From JBGOTP01 sp041476545 (GTDB lineage: Bacteria; Acidobacteriota; Vicinamibacteria; Vicinamibacterales; CAVVIG01): a stretch of 7,462 nucleotides of DNA. The notes below the pieces were generated by a model. It was given only the letters and a program-made list of their open reading frames with translations. It had not been told where the DNA came from and made no database searches. Within the stretch, counting starts at the first letter, position 1; the number at the start of each line of letters is the position of its first letter. A program made the translations under genes and the position numbers. Shown here piece after piece: positions 5,819-7,462 of the stretch. Where the stretch lies: positions 1 through 7,462 of the forward strand of contig JBGOTP010000265.1 in NCBI GenBank assembly GCA_041476545.1, in the 5' to 3' direction.

Positions 5819-7018
5819 ATGAACATCGGTATCGTCTGTTACGCCTCGGTCGGGGGCAGCGGGATCATTGCGACCGAGCTCGGCAAACGGCTCGTCTCGC
5901 GGGGGCACTGCGTGCACGTGCTCAGCAGCGAAATGCCGGTTCGCCTCGGCGACTACCAGCCGGGCCTGTCGTTTCATCGTGTCGAGACGCCGAGCTATCC
6001 GCTCTTTCGTGAGCCGCAGTATCTGCTGTCGCTCGCCAACAAGATCGTCCAGGTGGCTCGGGACGAGCGGCTGGACATCATTCACGCGCACTATGCGATT
6101 CCCCACGCGACGGCCGGGTATCTCGCGCGGCAGATTCTTGCGTCGTCGCCAGGCACCTGCGTCCCGCGGGTGATTACCACGCTTCATGGCACCGACATCA
6201 CGTTGCTCGGCAGCGATCGGTCCTACTCCGAGATCGTCGCGTTCTCGATCGAGCAATCCGACGGGGTGACGGCCGTCTCCGAAAGTCTCAAGGCCGACAC
6301 GTTTCGCGAACTCCGCGTGACGCGCGATATCCGCGTCATTCCCAACTTTGTGGATTGTTCCGTCTACTACCGGCGGGAGGTGGAGAACCTCAGGGCTCGG
6401 CTGGCGCCCAAGGGACAGAAGCTGGTGATACACGTCTCGAACTTCCGGCCCGTCAAGCGGATTCCCGCGGTGATCGAGATATTCGCGCGGGTCCGGTCGA
6501 AGGTGCCGGCGCGGCTCCTGATGGTTGGCGACGGCCCCGATCTGGCCGAAGCGTCTCAGCTTGCGCGCACGCTGGGCGTGGCAGACGACGTGGATTTTCT
6601 AGGAGAGCAGGAGCAGGTCGTGCCGCTGCTGTCGCTCGCGGACGTCTTTCTCTTGCCGTCGGTGCAGGAGAGTTTTGGACTGGCCGCGCTCGAGGCCATG
6701 GCGTGCGAAGTACCGGTGGTCGCCTCGAATGTCGGTGGTCTGCCGGAAGTGATTGAGAACGGCGTCAGCGGTTTTCTTCATCCTCCCGGCGATCTCGATG
6801 CGATGGCGCAGTCGACCGTGCGCCTCCTCACCGACGCTGCGCTGCATCGGCGTACGGCCGAAGCGGGACGGGCCTCGGCCAAGCGTCGCTTCTGCGACGA
6901 CAAGATCGTTCCGCTCTACGAGACGTACTACGAAGAAGCACTCGCCGCCCCCCCTGAATCGTTAGAGCCCCTCGGGTATCAAGCGCCCGAACACCACGAC
7001 GCCAAACCAGAGGAATAG
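5819..7018 (+). CDS. bshA: Bacillithiol biosynthesis glycosyltransferase BshA
   Basis: The 399-residue product is a GT4-type, GT-B fold glycosyltransferase. BshA transfers GlcNAc from UDP-GlcNAc to L-malate, the first committed step of bacillithiol synthesis. The N-terminal domain has the characteristic MNIGIVCYASVGGSG (1-15), HAHYAIPHA (89-97) and TTLHGTDITLLG (120-131). The C-terminal domain has VSNFRPVKR (206-214) for the nucleotide-sugar phosphates, VGDGP (236-240), and the EX7E pair E284/E292 in ESFGLAALE. These are BshA-specific in combination, so the call is firm even though GT4 enzymes are numerous. Known BshA proteins are about 375-385 residues. Here residues 382-399 are an extra tail read from DNA antisense to the 3' end of the convergent membrane-protein gene. 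The ATG begins directly at the first strand. No strong ribosome site is visible after the heptamer array, so expression may depend on coupling to bshB1. No terminator hairpin is seen after the stop. Confidence 0.93.
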   Translation: MNIGIVCYASVGGSGIIATELGKRLVSRGHCVHVLSSEMPVRLGDYQPGLSFHRVETPSYPLFREPQYLLSLANKIVQVARDERLDIIHAHYAIPHATAGYLARQILASSPGTCVPRVITTLHGTDITLLGSDRSYSEIVAFSIEQSDGVTAVSESLKADTFRELRVTRDIRVIPNFVDCSVYYRREVENLRARLAPKGQKLVIHVSNFRPVKRIPAVIEIFARVRSKVPARLLMVGDGPDLAEASQLARTLGVADDVDFLGEQEQVVPLLSLADVFLLPSVQESFGLAALEAMACEVPVVASNVGGLPEVIENGVSGFLHPPGDLDAMAQSTVRLLTDAALHRRTAEAGRASAKRRFCDDKIVPLYETYYEEALAAPPESLEPLGYQAPEHHDAKPEE

Positions 7019-7462
7019 CGACGTCGCCGCGATGATCTTGGCTCGGAGCGGAGCGTCGTCGTCGGGTCCCAGCGCGTCGACCGCGCGAGCGGCGCCGGTC
7101 AGGTAGAAGGCCAGCACGTTGATTCCCGCGAGCAGGATGAACAGGAGTTTCAGCTGAAGGTAGACGTCCCTCGCGATGACATCGTAGGCATTGTCCCCAA
7201 CCAGATTGGCCCCCATGCCGCCGACAAACAGAGCGCCTGTGACCAGACACAACGCGAATCCAAACACTCCCCAGGGCAGGAGGCGTTTCAACGCGACGAG
7301 CGGCACGCCCTTCCCCAGTCCCAGCACCCGCAGGTCGTACAGACCCACGATGCCGATGAGGAGACACAGGCCGATGAAGTGAAAGGTTTCGCTCAACGGC
7401 CATGTCCAGGGCAAGGCCATGAAGACTTCGAGCGAGGGCCACCTGAGCCAGTACCTGAGAAC
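6962..7462 (-). CDS. Four-helix membrane protein, DUF6644-like, 5'-truncated by window edge
   Basis: The frame is open from the right edge to a TAA at 6962-6964, giving 166 visible residues. Four hydrophobic segments lie at about 25-47 (containing H28 and ending YDLRVLGL), 62-82, 101-121 and 143-162, so this is an inner-membrane protein. The pattern (a Trp-rich lead, His in helix 1, the DLR motif after it, and a final helix ending FGRLIP) resembles what I recall of DUF6644 proteins, whose function is unknown; the family name is from memory. An internal ATG at 7420 gives 152 residues but lacks a ribosome site. The 14 codons before it (LRYWLRWPSLEVF) fit the family's N-terminus, so the true start is probably beyond the window. 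The 3' end overlaps bshA by 57 bases on the opposite strand. Confidence 0.75.
   Translation of the reverse strand, partial: VLRYWLRWPSLEVFMALPWTWPLSETFHFIGLCLLIGIVGLYDLRVLGLGKGVPLVALKRLLPWGVFGFALCLVTGALFVGGMGANLVGDNAYDVIARDVYLQLKLLFILLAGINVLAFYLTGAARAVDALGPDDDAPLRAKIIAATSLFLWFGVVVFGRLIPEGL

Noticed and set aside
7018..7027. 10-bp palindrome GCGACGTCGC after bshA as a terminator
   Set aside because: It has no loop and no T-run, and it lies inside the coding sequence of the convergent membrane protein.
1..7462. Defence system, prophage, transposase, tRNA or rRNA
   Set aside because: No gene or RNA fold of these kinds is recognisable; all convincing genes are metabolic, secreted or membrane proteins.

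Overview
This 7.46 kb window is GC-rich bacterial chromosome. It most likely comes from an Acidobacteriota member, possibly Vicinamibacteria. The strongest taxonomic cue is a large secreted protein of the acidobacterial VWFA-related type on the left edge. Supporting cues are a two-gene bacillithiol block (bshB1-bshA), a DUF6644-like membrane protein, and short tandem repeats of a kind I associate with that phylum. The taxonomic call is inference; nothing in the window (no rRNA) proves it.

Layout. Positions 1-3084 hold two genes on the minus strand, transcribed leftward and 22 bases apart: a ketopantoate-reductase family gene (panE-like, TTG start at 3084), then the VWA-domain protein (start 2147), whose 3' end lies outside the window. 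Positions 3085-3782 form a 698-base divergent intergenic region without a convincing gene. It holds a perfect 9-bp spaced palindrome beside panE, a large imperfect inverted repeat (about 3428-3702), and a promoter-like TTGAGA-N16-TAGAAT eight bases before the next start codon, which suggests leaderless translation. Positions 3783-7018 are a rightward three-gene unit: a DAO-family FAD-dependent oxidoreductase, bshB1 (start overlaps the previous gene by 11 bases) and bshA. bshB1 and bshA are separated by seven tandem heptamers that also supply the bshB1 stop codon. Positions 6962-7462 hold a small four-helix membrane protein on the minus strand, convergent with bshA and overlapping its 3' end by 57 bases. 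Its 5' end lies beyond the window.

How the genes work together. BshA joins UDP-GlcNAc to L-malate, and BshB1 deacetylates the product. A third enzyme, BshC, adds cysteine and is not encoded here. The oxidoreductase is tightly coupled to bshB1 but its substrate cannot be read from sequence; a role linked to bacillithiol is only a hypothesis. The panE-like gene and the VWA protein probably share a transcript with no obvious functional link.

I do not see a defence system, CRISPR array, mobile element or RNA gene. The unusual material is non-coding or at gene edges: repeat-derived gene ends, overlapping convergent ends, a long inverted repeat and a probable leaderless promoter.
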